In this document: positions 16,711 through 26,367 of the stretch, one piece after another
Layout of the letters: every line of letters begins with the position of its first letter
Position numbering within the stretch: the first letter of the stretch is position 1
Notes under the pieces: generated by a model
What the model saw: only the letters and a program-made list of their open reading frames with translations
Database searches by the model: none
What the model was told of the DNA's origin: nothing
Program-made: the position numbers and the translations under genes
Source of the DNA: Gammaproteobacteria bacterium
Lineage (GTDB): Bacteria; Pseudomonadota; Gammaproteobacteria; GCA-001735895
Direction of reading: 5' to 3'
Assembly (NCBI GenBank): GCA_022340305.1
Contig: JAJDOF010000073.1
Location: 1 to 51,544, forward strand
Length of the DNA: 51,544 nucleotides

Positions 16711-17979
16711 TTACGGCGTTATCAACGACAACGACTTGATACAAGTAGCACACAGTGTCGACTTGATCGTCGTAGTCGTGGTTCTGGTTGTCGTTTCGGT
16801 TGAACTCGTTTTGATCGTATTTGCCAGATCCTGATTAAACGTCGGCTCCGATGTCATTACCCGGGTTGGCTCGTAGGTCACGATCCTGACCTCGGGCAAA
16901 GCGGTGCTCGACAGTGTCGTCTCGCCTGCCACCGATGCTGTCGGGGATAGATTGATAACCTGGGTCTTGGGTTCGAGCACGGCGCGAATCGCGGGGTCGG
17001 TCGGCGACGTCGGCACAAAACTCGCTGTCCTGCTGATGTTCGACGGGATTTTAATGATCAGGGCATTGTTTACCGTGACCTGGTCTTCCACAGAACCAAG
17101 CGTGGTTCTCGGGTCGAAAACCTTCACCCCGTCGTAGTTGGTCTTGATCGCCGGATCGAGCCGCGGTGTTTCGACTGCAACCGTTATCTCCGGGCGGGCA
17201 ACTGTCGGGACTGCAGTCGCGGCGGCAGCCGGACTCAATACCGCGATTTTCGCCTGGTCGCTGGCGAACGCGTTATTGAATATTCGTCCGTTACTGCCAC
17301 CGAAGGCGTTGCCGGACCGGCTACTGGTGCCCGCCGAGGCGGCGCCGGAGTTTCCGCTTTTGACGTTGCTGGGGCCAGGAACCCTGAGCCGCATCACGTC
17401 TGGCGAAACATCCAGAATACCGCCGTCCTTGTTGAGTGAATCCACCCTGACGACCTTGCCGACCTGGGCAAGCGCTTCCTGGCCACCGCTTTTAACCTTG
17501 ATGTCGCCATCCAGAACGCGATACAGCGTCGTCGAATCATCCTGGCCAAATACGCCAACCCCTGTCAGTACATCGCCGGACTCCACGTCAAGGTCCACAC
17601 CCGGGGCGGCGACATCGATTGTTCCCAGCTGGTAGGCGAGCCTGGTGACCGTGCGCATGATGCCTTTATCCAGTGTTACGGCGTAATTACCCTCGACCGA
17701 AGGTTTCAGTTCGAGCGCGCTGTTGTCTCTCAGCGCGACCACACCCTGGTTGAAAATCCGCAGTTGCGCCATCCCTTTCTTGCCGGTCAACAACTTCTCT
17801 CCCGGTCGCAGGGCATCACCCTTCTTCATCGGCCGCTGCTTGCCGTCAACACCGATGGCATACACCTCGCCAATGGCGAATTGCAGTCGCGGCATCTCGG
17901 CTGCCGTCGCCGCGGCCGCAAAGCAGACCGCCAGCAATATCGTAATTCCTCTGGCACCAGGGCTAGGTAAATTATTCAT
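16711..17979 (-). CDS. FecR-domain periplasmic or secreted protein
   Basis: 422 aa. A GGAG site upstream supports the ATG at 17979. Signal peptide 1-27 (ILLAVCFAAAATAA). Residues about 32-95 form the FecR domain (LQFAIGEVYAIGVDGKQRPM, QLRIFNQGVVALRDNSALELK), followed by a second beta-helical part to about 180. The C-terminal half is a Pro/Ala/Ser/Thr-rich, low-complexity region without a domain, ending in a Thr run and two cysteines in CATC. Unlike the sigma-regulator FecR, there is no cytoplasmic anti-sigma part, so this is the stand-alone secreted type. It lies 27 nt downstream of the TPR-barrel gene and next to a second FecR gene, forming a three-gene unit. Confidence 0.87.
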   Translation of the reverse strand: MNNLPSPGARGITILLAVCFAAAATAAEMPRLQFAIGEVYAIGVDGKQRPMKKGDALRPGEKLLTGKKGMAQLRIFNQGVVALRDNSALELKPSVEGNYAVTLDKGIMRTVTRLAYQLGTIDVAAPGVDLDVESGDVLTGVGVFGQDDSTTLYRVLDGDIKVKSGGQEALAQVGKVVRVDSLNKDGGILDVSPDVMRLRVPGPSNVKSGNSGAASAGTSSRSGNAFGGSNGRIFNNAFASDQAKIAVLSPAAAATAVPTVARPEITVAVETPRLDPAIKTNYDGVKVFDPRTTLGSVEDQVTVNNALIIKIPSNISRTASFVPTSPTDPAIRAVLEPKTQVINLSPTASVAGETTLSSTALPEVRIVTYEPTRVMTSEPTFNQDLANTIKTSSTETTTRTTTTTIKSTLCATCIKSLSLITP

Positions 17980-18006
17980 TTGACTACTCCATCTGATGTT
18001 GAAGCA

Positions 18007-19329
18007 TTATAAAAAGTCCTTCCTTAGCGATATTGTTATGTCTTCCCTTTCAACATCGTACAGCGACAGGTTTGAACTGGTCTGAGAAATAATAGCAGTC
18101 AACCTGACGGAAACTGTGGTATTGATCCCAAATACTAAACCTCCGACAACTGCAGTCTGTGACTCACTCCTCTTTTTCAAATATAGCGAATTCTCGCTGT
18201 CGTATTCCATGTCGCGGTAGGAAACCAGCAGAAAAGCGCTGTGCAGATCGGTAAATTGTATCTGCCCCGTCAGGCTGAATTCGACATAGTCCATATCACC
18301 GTCATCGCGATCGTTTTTGGCCACCTCCTGGCCGAAACCGATTTCCGCGCTTGCCAGTTTGTCGCCTTTTTCACCGAGTACGCGCAAGTAGCTGATGCTG
18401 ACATTACGGTCATCGTAATCTGATTCCTCATCCTCCTGTTGCTGGAAGCGGTTGCTATTCTGGCTCAGCACCACGCCCAGCTGCGCGCGCTGCGCGAGTG
18501 TATTGCGCCACTCCAGTTCCAGCGTACCACTGTCCTGGTAGTCATCCTGGTCCAACTCCAGGTTACTGACATTGAGACCAGCTCGCACGACCTGGTTGCC
18601 AAAATTACGCTGGTAACCGGTCCTGAGGCCGACAAACAGGTAATTCAGGTCATCGCGATTGCTGAAACCGCGGCTGTTGACATTGCCGCCGAGATACACG
18701 CTGCTGTTCTCGTCAAATCGATGGACCAGGTCTATACCGCCAGCAAGATCGCTGTAGTCGTCGCGTTGCTCGAGGTCGGATTCGGGAATTTCATACAGGT
18801 CACCCAGGACCGGCAGAAATATCGGGTTGGTCGACGTGGCCCCCGTGACGTTCGAATCCGATCCGATGCCGGCCGAAATAAAACCGGTAATTACCGTGGC
18901 AGAAGTTGGTTTCCTGGCGGAAATCGCATCCAGGTACTGGCCGACGGTTTCGCGAATGCCCGCCGTTGGATTCATCGACAACAGCATTTCGAATTCGCGC
19001 CGGGCGCCGTCGAAATCGTTGAGCACATAGTAGGCCCGGGCAAGGTGGAAACGAGCGGTATTATTGTTTGGGTTAACCGCGAGAACACGCTCCAGCGCAA
19101 GGGTCGCAAGACTGATATGGCCCGCTTCCAGCGCGGTGAAACCAAACAGCAGGTCAAAGTTTTCATCGCCGGACATGTCGAACTCGAGCGGTTCGAGTAA
19201 TTCGAACGCCTCGATGTACTTGCCCTCACCGATAAGCTGGTTGGCCCGCTCCAATTCAGAAGCGGCATGCCCGCTTTGGCTGAAAACAAGGGCCCACAGC
19301 AAAAACACAGTACCGATTAACTTGTTCAT
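18007..19329 (-). CDS. TPR-domain outer-membrane beta-barrel protein (Slam/DUF560-like architecture)
   Basis: 440 aa. A GGAGGAAT site immediately upstream fixes the ATG. Signal peptide 1-22. Residues about 25-135 form TPR repeats (YIEAFELLEPLE, LATLALERVLAVNPNNNTARFHLARAYYVL). From about 145 to the end the sequence alternates amphipathic beta-strands and acidic turns, as in a 12-14-stranded outer-membrane barrel starting at GFISAGIGSDSNV. This order, a periplasmic TPR followed by a barrel, is that of Slam/type 11 secretion outer-membrane proteins, though the family match is only architectural. First gene of a unit with two FecR proteins, which are the natural candidates for cargo or partners. 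Confidence 0.83.
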   Translation of the reverse strand: MNKLIGTVFLLWALVFSQSGHAASELERANQLIGEGKYIEAFELLEPLEFDMSGDENFDLLFGFTALEAGHISLATLALERVLAVNPNNNTARFHLARAYYVLNDFDGARREFEMLLSMNPTAGIRETVGQYLDAISARKPTSATVITGFISAGIGSDSNVTGATSTNPIFLPVLGDLYEIPESDLEQRDDYSDLAGGIDLVHRFDENSSVYLGGNVNSRGFSNRDDLNYLFVGLRTGYQRNFGNQVVRAGLNVSNLELDQDDYQDSGTLELEWRNTLAQRAQLGVVLSQNSNRFQQQEDEESDYDDRNVSISYLRVLGEKGDKLASAEIGFGQEVAKNDRDDGDMDYVEFSLTGQIQFTDLHSAFLLVSYRDMEYDSENSLYLKKRSESQTAVVGGLVFGINTTVSVRLTAIISQTSSNLSLYDVEREDITISLRKDFL

Positions 19330-19575
19330 ATTCCTCCGGCTGATTTCTACTTATAGTCTGCCGCGGAGCGCAAATCAAAAAAAAATGCCTGTGGTCGCGC
19401 CTCCGCGTCCGCCATCGATACCCGGGCACCAGCGCAACGATTTCAAGCAGCGCTTTGCCTGTCCTTATGACGTGCGGAAAGGGCCTCGATAACAAGCTCG
19501 AACTCCTCCTTCTGAAGCGACAGCCCCGAAACGGCATCGCGTGGGAATAGTTACCCTGGGACCGCCCCCAACCGA

Positions 19576-19905
19576 CTAGTTGTCGGGGTCGATACGCACA
19601 TAGGTGCCGTCGTGGAATCGTGAAAAAAACTGCTCCACCATGGGGTGATTGATCGGTTCGAGAACCTCGTCCGATTCGAGGTTTTGCTCGGCAACGTAGG
19701 TCGAATGATCGCTGTCATGCACCAGCACGTGATACCAGGGCTTGTTTTTCGGGGGTCGAGACCGGGCGACGGTCTCGTACCATTCGTCCGTGCCCTGGAA
19801 ATCCTGGTCGATATCGACAATGACCCCACGGTAGTCGAACAGCCGATGACGCACCAGTTCACCGACGGAAAATTTCACCCGGGTGATTTGTGTTGCCGTT
19901 ACCAT
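19576..19905 (-). CDS. hspQ: Heat shock protein HspQ (YccV family)
   Basis: 109 aa, the usual length. The whole sequence matches the HspQ/YccV hemimethylated-DNA-binding fold: KFSVGELVRHRLFDYRGVIVDID, the PPKNKPWYHVLVHDSD core, and YVAEQNLE. In Escherichia coli HspQ promotes Lon proteolysis and influences DnaA stability. It is a single-gene transcription unit here, convergent with nothing nearby and divergent from the beta-CASP nuclease gene. I did not see a sigma-32 promoter in the upstream sequence. Confidence 0.95.
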   Translation of the reverse strand: MVTATQITRVKFSVGELVRHRLFDYRGVIVDIDQDFQGTDEWYETVARSRPPKNKPWYHVLVHDSDHSTYVAEQNLESDEVLEPINHPMVEQFFSRFHDGTYVRIDPDN

Positions 19906-20448
19906 TAGTATTTTCGTGGCACCTTTAATGAACTGGTTTTCCCGCTAGTAAACTCCGAATGTTGGCAGAACTCAACCCAATTGGTGGGAAGCCGACACTG
20001 CAAATGCAGGGTTAAGCGGCAATCTTCAATTATTGACCGGGATTAAACCCGCCTGTGGCGTCCGAGTTCAGCGGTACTCACAGGAGACCTGAATCGAGTA
20101 TCAAAATTAAGTCCGCCAGGGCGCGGCAAGTGCAACTAAATGACAACCTGACCACCCTGCCCTCAAAAAACCCAACAGGCCTTACACCGGTTCGCCTACC
20201 AGCGGATGATTGCGCTGCGTGCCCCTGGCGAACAACTTGAAAACTGCATCCGATAATGTTGACGCAGGACATTAATCATCATCCCCGGTCCGATTAATCT
20301 TTACTGACACTTCGTAACCGCAGCGCCTCTGTTATACAGGTCCGGTTGCTGACAGGGGTAGACGGGTATCTGTGGCCATGTCGCCTGGCGAATCTGCTAC
20401 GGTTTGACTGCAATTGCCCGATATGCGAAACATCAAACAGGGGGTAGC
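19906..20448. other. Divergent intergenic region, no gene
   Basis: 543 bp between hspQ (minus) and the beta-CASP gene (plus). Both promoters should be here. No open frame with a ribosome site, no hairpin with a T run and no recognisable repeat were found. Confidence 0.5.
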
Positions 20449-21843
20449 ATGAAAATATCATTCCACGGGGCCGACCAGGGCGTTACCGGTTCCTGTCACC
20501 TGGTCGAATGCGCGGGCAAGCGCATTCTGATCGATTGCGGCTTGTACCAGGGTGGGCGCGAACTGGCCGAGGAGAATGCCGAGCCGATGGGATTTGACCC
20601 GGATTCGATTGATTTCCTGTTGCTGACTCATGCCCACCTGGACCACTGCGGCCGCATACCCCTGCTGGTGAAGCGCGGCTTCAGTGGTGAAATGATTACC
20701 ACCGCGGCGTCGGTCGAACTGGCACGCCTGGTGCTGCTGGATGCGGCCGGCTTGCAGGAAGAGGAGGCCCGCTACCAGGAGCGCCGCGCAAAACGCCGGC
20801 ACGGTAAACGTAAAAAAAACTTTGAACCGCTTTACACCACTCTGGATGCACTCAACTGTTTCGAGTATTTCGGTCGCCGGGCCAGCTACGATCAGCCCAT
20901 GCAACTGGCGCCAGGTATCCGCATAACCTTTCTCGATGCAGGTCATATCCTTGGCTCGGCCAGTATCCTGCTGGAACTGGAACAGGACGGGCGCGCGCAT
21001 CGCCTGCTTTTTTCCGGGGATCTCGGTTACAGTGGCCGGGCTATTCTGCGCGACCCCACTACACCGCCGGCAGTCGATACCGTGGTTATGGAATCGACCT
21101 ACGGTGATCGCCTGCACAAGCAGCTGCAACCGTCAATCGACGAACTTTACGAGGTGATCAACGAAACCGTGGGGCGCGGCGGCAATATCATTATCCCTAC
21201 CTTTGCACTCGAGCGCGCCCAGGAGATTCTCTATTACCTGCGTGAAGGCGCGCAGGCCGGGCTCATAAATCGCTATACTACCGTATTCCTCGATTCGCCC
21301 ATGGCCATCTCTGCGACCGAGATTTTCGAGCGCCACCCGGAATGTTTCGACACGGAAACACTCGATCTGGCAAAAGACGGCAAGGATCCCTTCAAGCTGC
21401 CGGGGCTCAACTTTACGCGCGAGACGGCCGCATCCATGGCGCTCAACCGCATCGAAGGTGGCGCCGTCATCATGGCGGGATCGGGTATGTGTACCGGAGG
21501 CCGGGTGCGCCATCACCTGAAGCACAACTTGTGGAATCGTCGTAACAGCATTGTATTCGTCGGTTTCGCGGCGCAGGGTACGCTCGCCCGGCGCATCGTC
21601 GACGGCGCAAAACGGGTATCGATTTATGGTGATGAAATTGACGTACGCGCCAGTATCCACACCATTGGTGGATTTTCAGCCCATGCCGACCAGTCGGAGC
21701 TGCTGGCCTGGCATGCCAAAACCGGCAATCCAGAAACAACCTTCCTGGTTCACGGCGAGGAGAAAAGCATGCAGGTGCTGGCGCAGAAAATTACCAACAG
21801 CCGCGTGCAAATGCCAGAATTACATCAGCAATACGACCTGTGA
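20449..21843 (+). CDS. Beta-CASP metallo-beta-lactamase-fold ribonuclease-like protein
   Basis: 464 aa from the ATG at 20449, preceded by AGGGGG; the frame extends to 20404 without a site. Metal-binding motifs are complete: an Asp in the first strand, THAHLDH (about residues 60-66), GHILGSAS, and FSGDLG. The beta-CASP insertion and a C-terminal RMMBL segment (IGGFSAHADQSELL, then VHGE) identify the RNA-processing branch related to CPSF-73 and archaeal FttA. Expected activity is zinc-dependent endo/exonuclease action on RNA in the cytoplasm. It is followed by a nucleoside-phosphate phosphorylase and a PRPP synthetase-like gene, suggesting that RNA breakdown feeds those enzymes. Confidence 0.92.
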   Translation: MKISFHGADQGVTGSCHLVECAGKRILIDCGLYQGGRELAEENAEPMGFDPDSIDFLLLTHAHLDHCGRIPLLVKRGFSGEMITTAASVELARLVLLDAAGLQEEEARYQERRAKRRHGKRKKNFEPLYTTLDALNCFEYFGRRASYDQPMQLAPGIRITFLDAGHILGSASILLELEQDGRAHRLLFSGDLGYSGRAILRDPTTPPAVDTVVMESTYGDRLHKQLQPSIDELYEVINETVGRGGNIIIPTFALERAQEILYYLREGAQAGLINRYTTVFLDSPMAISATEIFERHPECFDTETLDLAKDGKDPFKLPGLNFTRETAASMALNRIEGGAVIMAGSGMCTGGRVRHHLKHNLWNRRNSIVFVGFAAQGTLARRIVDGAKRVSIYGDEIDVRASIHTIGGFSAHADQSELLAWHAKTGNPETTFLVHGEEKSMQVLAQKITNSRVQMPELHQQYDL

Positions 21844-21944
21844 TGATTACCGCTGGCGAGCTGTCAAACGAAGCAAAAATCTATGCACCGGAGCGCACGA
21901 CCGGTGTCGTCTTTTAACGATCAGTTACTCTAATAGTTGTAGCC

Positions 21945-23456
21945 ATGGAATCACTAAAACTACGCCGTGTGGCAATCGACACTTACAAGGAGAATGTCGT
22001 TTTTCTACATCGCGACTGCGAGCTTTACCGCAGCGAAGGTTTCCAGGCACTGAACAAGATTGAAATTCATGCCGAAGGCGCCGATGAGCTGGTTATCGCC
22101 GTTCTCAACGTGGTCGACGACGAGAGGATTACCACGCCCGCCGAACTGGGTCTCTCCGAGCAGGTGTTTGCACAACTGGGCAAGGCCGAAGGAACGGCTG
22201 TCTACGTCAACCATGCGACCTCGCCCGAGTCATTAGCATCGGTGCGCGCAAAGATCGCTGGCAGCCACCTGGAATACGATGAAATCCTGGCAATCACCCG
22301 GGATATCGCCGCCAACCGCTATTCTAAAATCGAGATCACCGCTTTCCTGGTAGCCTGCTCGGTGACCGGCCTGGAACGCGAGGAGATCGTGTCGCTGACG
22401 CGCGCCATGGTGGCAACGGGCGAGCGCCTGGACTGGGGCGAGTCGCTGGTAGTCGATAAACACTGTATCGGTGGAATTCCCGGGAATCGCACCAGCCTGT
22501 TGATTACGCCTATCGTCGCCGCGCATGGTCTGTTGATGCCCAAGACCTCGAGCAGGGCGATCACCTCACCGGCCGGTTCAGCAGATACCATGGAAGTGTT
22601 TGCCCGGGTCGAGCTGGGAATAGATCGTTTGCGCGAAATCGTCAAGCACGAGCGCGCCTGCCTGGCCTGGGGGGGTACCGCCAGGCTGGCACCGGTCGAC
22701 GATATCCTGATATCGGTGGAGCGCCCGCTGGGGATGGATTCGCCCGGGCAGATGATCGCGTCGATCCTGTCCAAGAAGGTGGCCGCCGGCGCCAGTCACC
22801 TGCTGATCGACATCCCCGTGGGTCCAACGGCAAAGGTCAGAAAGCGCTCCGAGGCGATGAAACTGCGCAAGCTCTTCGAGTATGCCGGAGACCTGCTCGG
22901 ACTGCACCTGGAGGTCGTGATTAGCGACGGCAAACAACCGATCGGCAGGGGAATCGGGCCGGTGCTGGAGGCCAGGGACGTGATGCTGGTGCTGGAAAAC
23001 GATCCACTGGCACCGATGGACCTGAGGGAGAAATCGCTGCAACTGGCGGGCCGCATCCTCGAGTTCGATGCCGATGTGCGCGGCGGCCAGGGCTATTTTG
23101 TCGCGCGCGATATTCTCGAGTCCGGTCGTGCCCTGGACAAGTTCAAACACATTATCAAAGCCCAGGGTGCGAGCCCGAAATGCGTTGTCAGCGGCAGGCT
23201 TACCGAGGATATCCTCGCCCCCGCCAGTGGTAGAATCGCGGCTATCGACAATTTGCAGATGGCACGCATCGCGCGTCTCGCCGGCGCCCCGATGGACAAG
23301 GGTGCCGGCATCGACCTGTATAAAAAGCTCGGCGAAGAGGTTCGCGCATCCGAACCGATATACCGTATCTATTCTGAATTCAACGCGGATTTCGAATTCG
23401 CCCGACAGGCGGCAGAAATCGACAACGGCTACCGGATAGAGAAAGATGAAACCTGA
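21945..23456 (+). CDS. AMP phosphorylase/thymidine phosphorylase family enzyme
   Basis: 503 aa. The sequence follows the long archaeal-type family (AMP phosphorylase, about 500 aa) rather than DeoA (about 440 aa): an extra N-terminal domain of about 85 residues, then the signature [12 protein letters not shown] near residue 170, and [20 protein letters not shown]. Known archaeal members phosphorolyse AMP, CMP and UMP to the base and ribose-1,5-bisphosphate. Bacterial homologues are usually annotated as thymidine phosphorylase. The PRPP synthetase-like gene overlaps its last 11 nt. Substrate (nucleoside or nucleotide) cannot be decided from sequence alone, but the family match favours nucleoside monophosphates. 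Confidence 0.92.
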   Translation: MESLKLRRVAIDTYKENVVFLHRDCELYRSEGFQALNKIEIHAEGADELVIAVLNVVDDERITTPAELGLSEQVFAQLGKAEGTAVYVNHATSPESLASVRAKIAGSHLEYDEILAITRDIAANRYSKIEITAFLVACSVTGLEREEIVSLTRAMVATGERLDWGESLVVDKHCIGGIPGNRTSLLITPIVAAHGLLMPKTSSRAITSPAGSADTMEVFARVELGIDRLREIVKHERACLAWGGTARLAPVDDILISVERPLGMDSPGQMIASILSKKVAAGASHLLIDIPVGPTAKVRKRSEAMKLRKLFEYAGDLLGLHLEVVISDGKQPIGRGIGPVLEARDVMLVLENDPLAPMDLREKSLQLAGRILEFDADVRGGQGYFVARDILESGRALDKFKHIIKAQGASPKCVVSGRLTEDILAPASGRIAAIDNLQMARIARLAGAPMDKGAGIDLYKKLGEEVRASEPIYRIYSEFNADFEFARQAAEIDNGYRIEKDET

Positions 23457-24351
23457 AACCTGCCTGTTGGGGTTCCCGGACTACGCTACCGAGGCACGAA
23501 AGCTGGCCGGGTTGCTCGGCTTAGCCTACGTACAGGTCGAGATTCACCGATTTCCGGACGGGGAAAGTAAACTGGTGTTACCCACCGCGCTACCAGAGCA
23601 ACTGGTCATCTGCCAGACGCTCGACCGGCCCAACGAAAAACTGGTTGAACTATTGCTCGCTGCAGCGGCCGCTCGGGAAATGGGCGCGAAGTCGATTATT
23701 CTGGTCGCCCCGTACCTCTGCTACATGCGCCAGGATAAGGCGTTTCGACCGGGAGAGGTCGTCAGCCAGAGAATCGTCGGCGCTTTTCTCGCCGATCATT
23801 TCGATGCGGTAATCACCGTGGATGCGCATTTGCATCGCATAAGCCAGCTGTCGCAGGCCATACCGCTGCAGCAAGCGCTAAACCTGAATGCAACAGAGAC
23901 GATGGGCCATTTCTTACGCAACTGTGGCCAGCAGACCCTGCTGGTCGGCCCGGATGCCGAATCCGATCAATGGGTTGCCGCGATCGCAGCACATGCCCGG
24001 CTCGACTATTGCATCGCGCACAAGCATCGTCGGGGTGATAGAGACGTCGACATCAAGCTTCCCGAGTACGATTTTGCCGGACGCGATATTGTCCTCATCG
24101 ATGACGTGGCCAGCACCGGCCATACCCTGGAAAAAGCGGCCACCGCACTGTTGCAGCGCAGCGCCGCCAGCGTCAGTGTGCTGGTCACCCACGCGCTATT
24201 TGTCGACGATGCATGTTGCCGTCTCGAGCGGGCCGGAGTCGACAATATCTGGAGTTGTGATTCGATTCCCCATCCGACTAATCGTCTGTCATTAGGGCCA
24301 CTGTTGGCGGCAGGCCTGCAACAGCTGCTGGAAGACCCAGGGGCGAACTAA
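23446..24351 (+). CDS. Ribose-phosphate pyrophosphokinase (PRPP synthetase) family protein
   Basis: 301 aa. Starts at ATG 23446 with AGAGAAAG upstream, overlapping the previous gene by 11 nt. Conserved elements: FPDGE near the N-terminus, [10 protein letters not shown] (ATP/ribose-5-phosphate region), VTVDAHLH, the [10 protein letters not shown] flexible loop and the PRPP loop [11 protein letters not shown]. It is slightly shorter than the housekeeping Prs (about 315 aa) and diverges in many positions, so it is likely a second, specialised copy. Reaction of the family: ribose-5-phosphate plus ATP gives PRPP plus AMP. Coupling with an AMP-phosphorylase-type gene suggests it handles ribose phosphates released from nucleotides. 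Confidence 0.9.
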   Translation: MKPETCLLGFPDYATEARKLAGLLGLAYVQVEIHRFPDGESKLVLPTALPEQLVICQTLDRPNEKLVELLLAAAAAREMGAKSIILVAPYLCYMRQDKAFRPGEVVSQRIVGAFLADHFDAVITVDAHLHRISQLSQAIPLQQALNLNATETMGHFLRNCGQQTLLVGPDAESDQWVAAIAAHARLDYCIAHKHRRGDRDVDIKLPEYDFAGRDIVLIDDVASTGHTLEKAATALLQRSAASVSVLVTHALFVDDACCRLERAGVDNIWSCDSIPHPTNRLSLGPLLAAGLQQLLEDPGAN

Positions 24352-24739
24352 GGGCTTGATCCCCGGGCAGCTTTCCCGTTTATCGATACCCATGCCAGCC
24401 TTTCTTTCGAGACCATAATAGCGAGGGTGTGCCCCCTACTAACATTCGATGCATTCTGAGCGTGTGTGATGAGATGGACGCTCCAGCGAAATCGGCGTCG
24501 CAATGCGCCAAAATCCCCGCACTCCCCCCGGGGTCATTAATGAGCCAGGATACACCTGTGTGATTTCATGGCAGACAATGGCAAGTGCAAATTTTGTTAA
24601 AATATGTGGCCTTTTCCCACCCCCAAAAGAGACTTTATGCCTATGGACTGAGTGCCGTACATTCTCTAGACTTAGCGGCGCGGCAAAACAATAACAACTT
24701 GTGCATTAAAAATACCGCCCTCAAATATTGGAGCTGAAC
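24352..24739. other. Intergenic region, no gene
   Basis: 388 bp. An AT-rich stretch near 24590-24605 (TTTTGTTAAAATATG) could hold a -10 element for the cytochrome gene, but no matching -35 was convincing. No terminator hairpin was found after the PRPP synthetase gene. Confidence 0.45.
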
Positions 24740-25084
24740 ATGTCTACAAGAATCACGCTGACCCTTATCGGATTAACCCTGTTGACCAGTTGCGCCTCCA
24801 TAGAGAATCGCGCGCCCCCGGTGGATGATCTTTTCCTGTCGGAAGTGAAGGTTTCTGCCAGCGAGGTTGACAAGCTGCGCGAAGGGCACCGGATATACAT
24901 GAATTTCTGCACCGATTGTCACGCACCGCGCCAGGTTGACAAGATAACCGCTAACAACTGGAAAGAGCATATTCCGAAAATGTTCAAAAAAGCCGAGTTG
25001 TATCCAGAGGAAATCGAACTGGTAACTTACTACATAAAAACTGCCGCTTCGATCAATCAAAAACTGATAGCAAAGCGGCCCTGA
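24740..25084 (+). CDS. Small mono-haem c-type cytochrome lipoprotein
   Basis: 114 aa from the ATG at 24740, with GGAG nearby at 24729-24733. A lipobox LLTSC places the acylated Cys at residue 18. One haem-binding motif, Cys57-Thr-Asp-Cys60-His61, is followed by a helical segment with KMFKK and a C-terminal YYIKTAASI helix, typical of small class I-like cytochromes. Probably anchored on the periplasmic face of a membrane and able to shuttle one electron. The haem motif sits next to GHRIYMNFC. Neighbouring genes on the other strand encode a CcmI-like protein and a multihaem cytochrome, so a shared respiratory role is plausible. Confidence 0.88.
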   Translation: MSTRITLTLIGLTLLTSCASIENRAPPVDDLFLSEVKVSASEVDKLREGHRIYMNFCTDCHAPRQVDKITANNWKEHIPKMFKKAELYPEEIELVTYYIKTAASINQKLIAKRP

Positions 25085-25158
25085 TCGAAGCCGACCGTTT
25101 CAACCCGCAACCCAGGCGCCGTCAAGGCATAGTCACAGAATCTGAGCGATTACCACCC

Positions 25159-25296
25159 TTACCCACCCGGATGTCCGGATTCCCTCACCTGAATGATCTG
25201 GTTCTGGGAAATCAGCATCAACATTTCCTGCAAGCGTTCTGGCATTGCCCGGTAAACGTCAAGATTGACTTGTCTGCCCTGCATATCGATCGACAC
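25159..25296 (-). CDS. Possible small protein or gene remnant downstream of the CcmI-like gene
   Basis: A minus-strand frame stays open from directly after the CcmI-like stop (25411) to a TAA at 25159, in the same phase. Its last 45-60 codons look protein-like, with an amphipathic helix (VYRAMPERLQEMLMLISQN). Possible starts are a GTG at 25296 or an ATG at 25284; neither has a good ribosome site. It could be a small gene, a 5'-truncated remnant, or chance. Confidence 0.3.
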   Translation of the reverse strand: MSIDMQGRQVNLDVYRAMPERLQEMLMLISQNQIIQVRESGHPGG

Positions 25297-25410
25297 CGAT
25301 CTCGATCGCGAGGTGCTAACAGTGGGCTCGATCTGGTTTGCCTGGAGCTCTAATAATCTGCCAGGGTAGCAAGCGACGAAATATCGATGTGAACAGTGCT
25401 GGCGCTGTGC

Positions 25411-26265
25411 TCAGGATTGATTTGGCTTGATGCTCAATTTGATGACCTGGTCGTTACCCGTGGAAACCGGATCTGACAACTGTTCAAAATCTCCGTCCTG
25501 GCGCATCGCGCCACCCTTGATCGATACCCTGGCCCCGACGATCACGCGCTCGGCACCCGAGATAGTCCGATCCGGTATCATCGAATGGCTGTCGTTGAGC
25601 GTGATCGAAAGCGGTAAATCCCGAACTTGTTTCTGTACTACGGCAAGCGGTGGGCCGGCGCCGTCGACATTGCGCGCAAATACGTAAACGGCAGTCTCGG
25701 GTGGAAACGCGTTTTCCAGATCCGCCGCCAACGACACCTGCAGTTTGATACCGGAAGCATGGTAAGAGTCCGGCGAACTTGTGGCAGCGGCCGTGTCCTT
25801 CACAGAATAGCGGTCGAGGCTGAGTTCGGAAATGGTATCCCCCGGAGATTTGATTTGTCCCATGGCGGAATCAATCCGCGGCAAAGGTTTCCAGACTCCC
25901 GCGTATCCCGCGGCCAGGGCTTGATCGAATGCCTCCCTGGCCTCCGCCTGGCGATTCAGATAATAGTATGATTTCGCCAGTAATATCCAGCCGTCGACAT
26001 CGTCGGCATCGTTCTGCAGGCGCCGCTTGAGGCCTTCCAGCATGTCCGCGACCGAGCCGAGCTCGGCTGCCGCCGGCTGCGCAGCGGGCGCTGACTGCGC
26101 AGCAAGCGAACGCGTTGCTGCAACTGCCGGTTTGACGGCCAGGAAATCGTCCATGTTGTAAGCTGCAGTCGTCGCCGAGTCGCTGCTCCAGTAAAATACG
26201 GCGACGCTGGCACTGCCGACGATCAGCAGCAGCAAAATCAGTCTATTGGGGTGGTGAATTTTCAA
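25411..26265 (-). CDS. CcmI/CycH-like TPR protein (cytochrome c maturation accessory)
   Basis: 284 aa from a TTG at 26265 (GAGAGA upstream). One N-terminal membrane anchor (about 8-26), an Ala-rich linker, a TPR unit (about 88-121, WILLAKSYYYLNRQAEAREAF) and a C-terminal beta-domain (about 168-284) with VSLAADL, TAVYVFARN, PPLAVV, LPLSITLND and GARVSIKG. Those strands are the hallmark of the periplasmic domain of CcmI, which holds apocytochrome c for haem attachment. The usual CcmI membrane N-terminus with two helices is shortened to one. It is encoded 102 nt downstream of the 37-motif cytochrome, so it may be a dedicated chaperone for that protein; this is inference. Confidence 0.85.
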   Translation of the reverse strand: MKIHHPNRLILLLLIVGSASVAVFYWSSDSATTAAYNMDDFLAVKPAVAATRSLAAQSAPAAQPAAAELGSVADMLEGLKRRLQNDADDVDGWILLAKSYYYLNRQAEAREAFDQALAAGYAGVWKPLPRIDSAMGQIKSPGDTISELSLDRYSVKDTAAATSSPDSYHASGIKLQVSLAADLENAFPPETAVYVFARNVDGAGPPLAVVQKQVRDLPLSITLNDSHSMIPDRTISGAERVIVGARVSIKGGAMRQDGDFEQLSDPVSTGNDQVIKLSIKPNQS

Positions 26266-26367
26266 TTTAGATCTCTCTCGAGTAAGGCTTATTCGGGCAG
26301 GCTTTGCGGTATTTCCTCAATAGTGAAGGTCAGACCGCGCCGCCTGCGCATGATGATGTGGATTTCC

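Noticed and set aside
18439-19200. 253-codon plus-strand frame opposite the TPR-barrel gene
   Set aside because: Shadow; the minus-strand gene has a perfect ribosome site, signal peptide and TPR.
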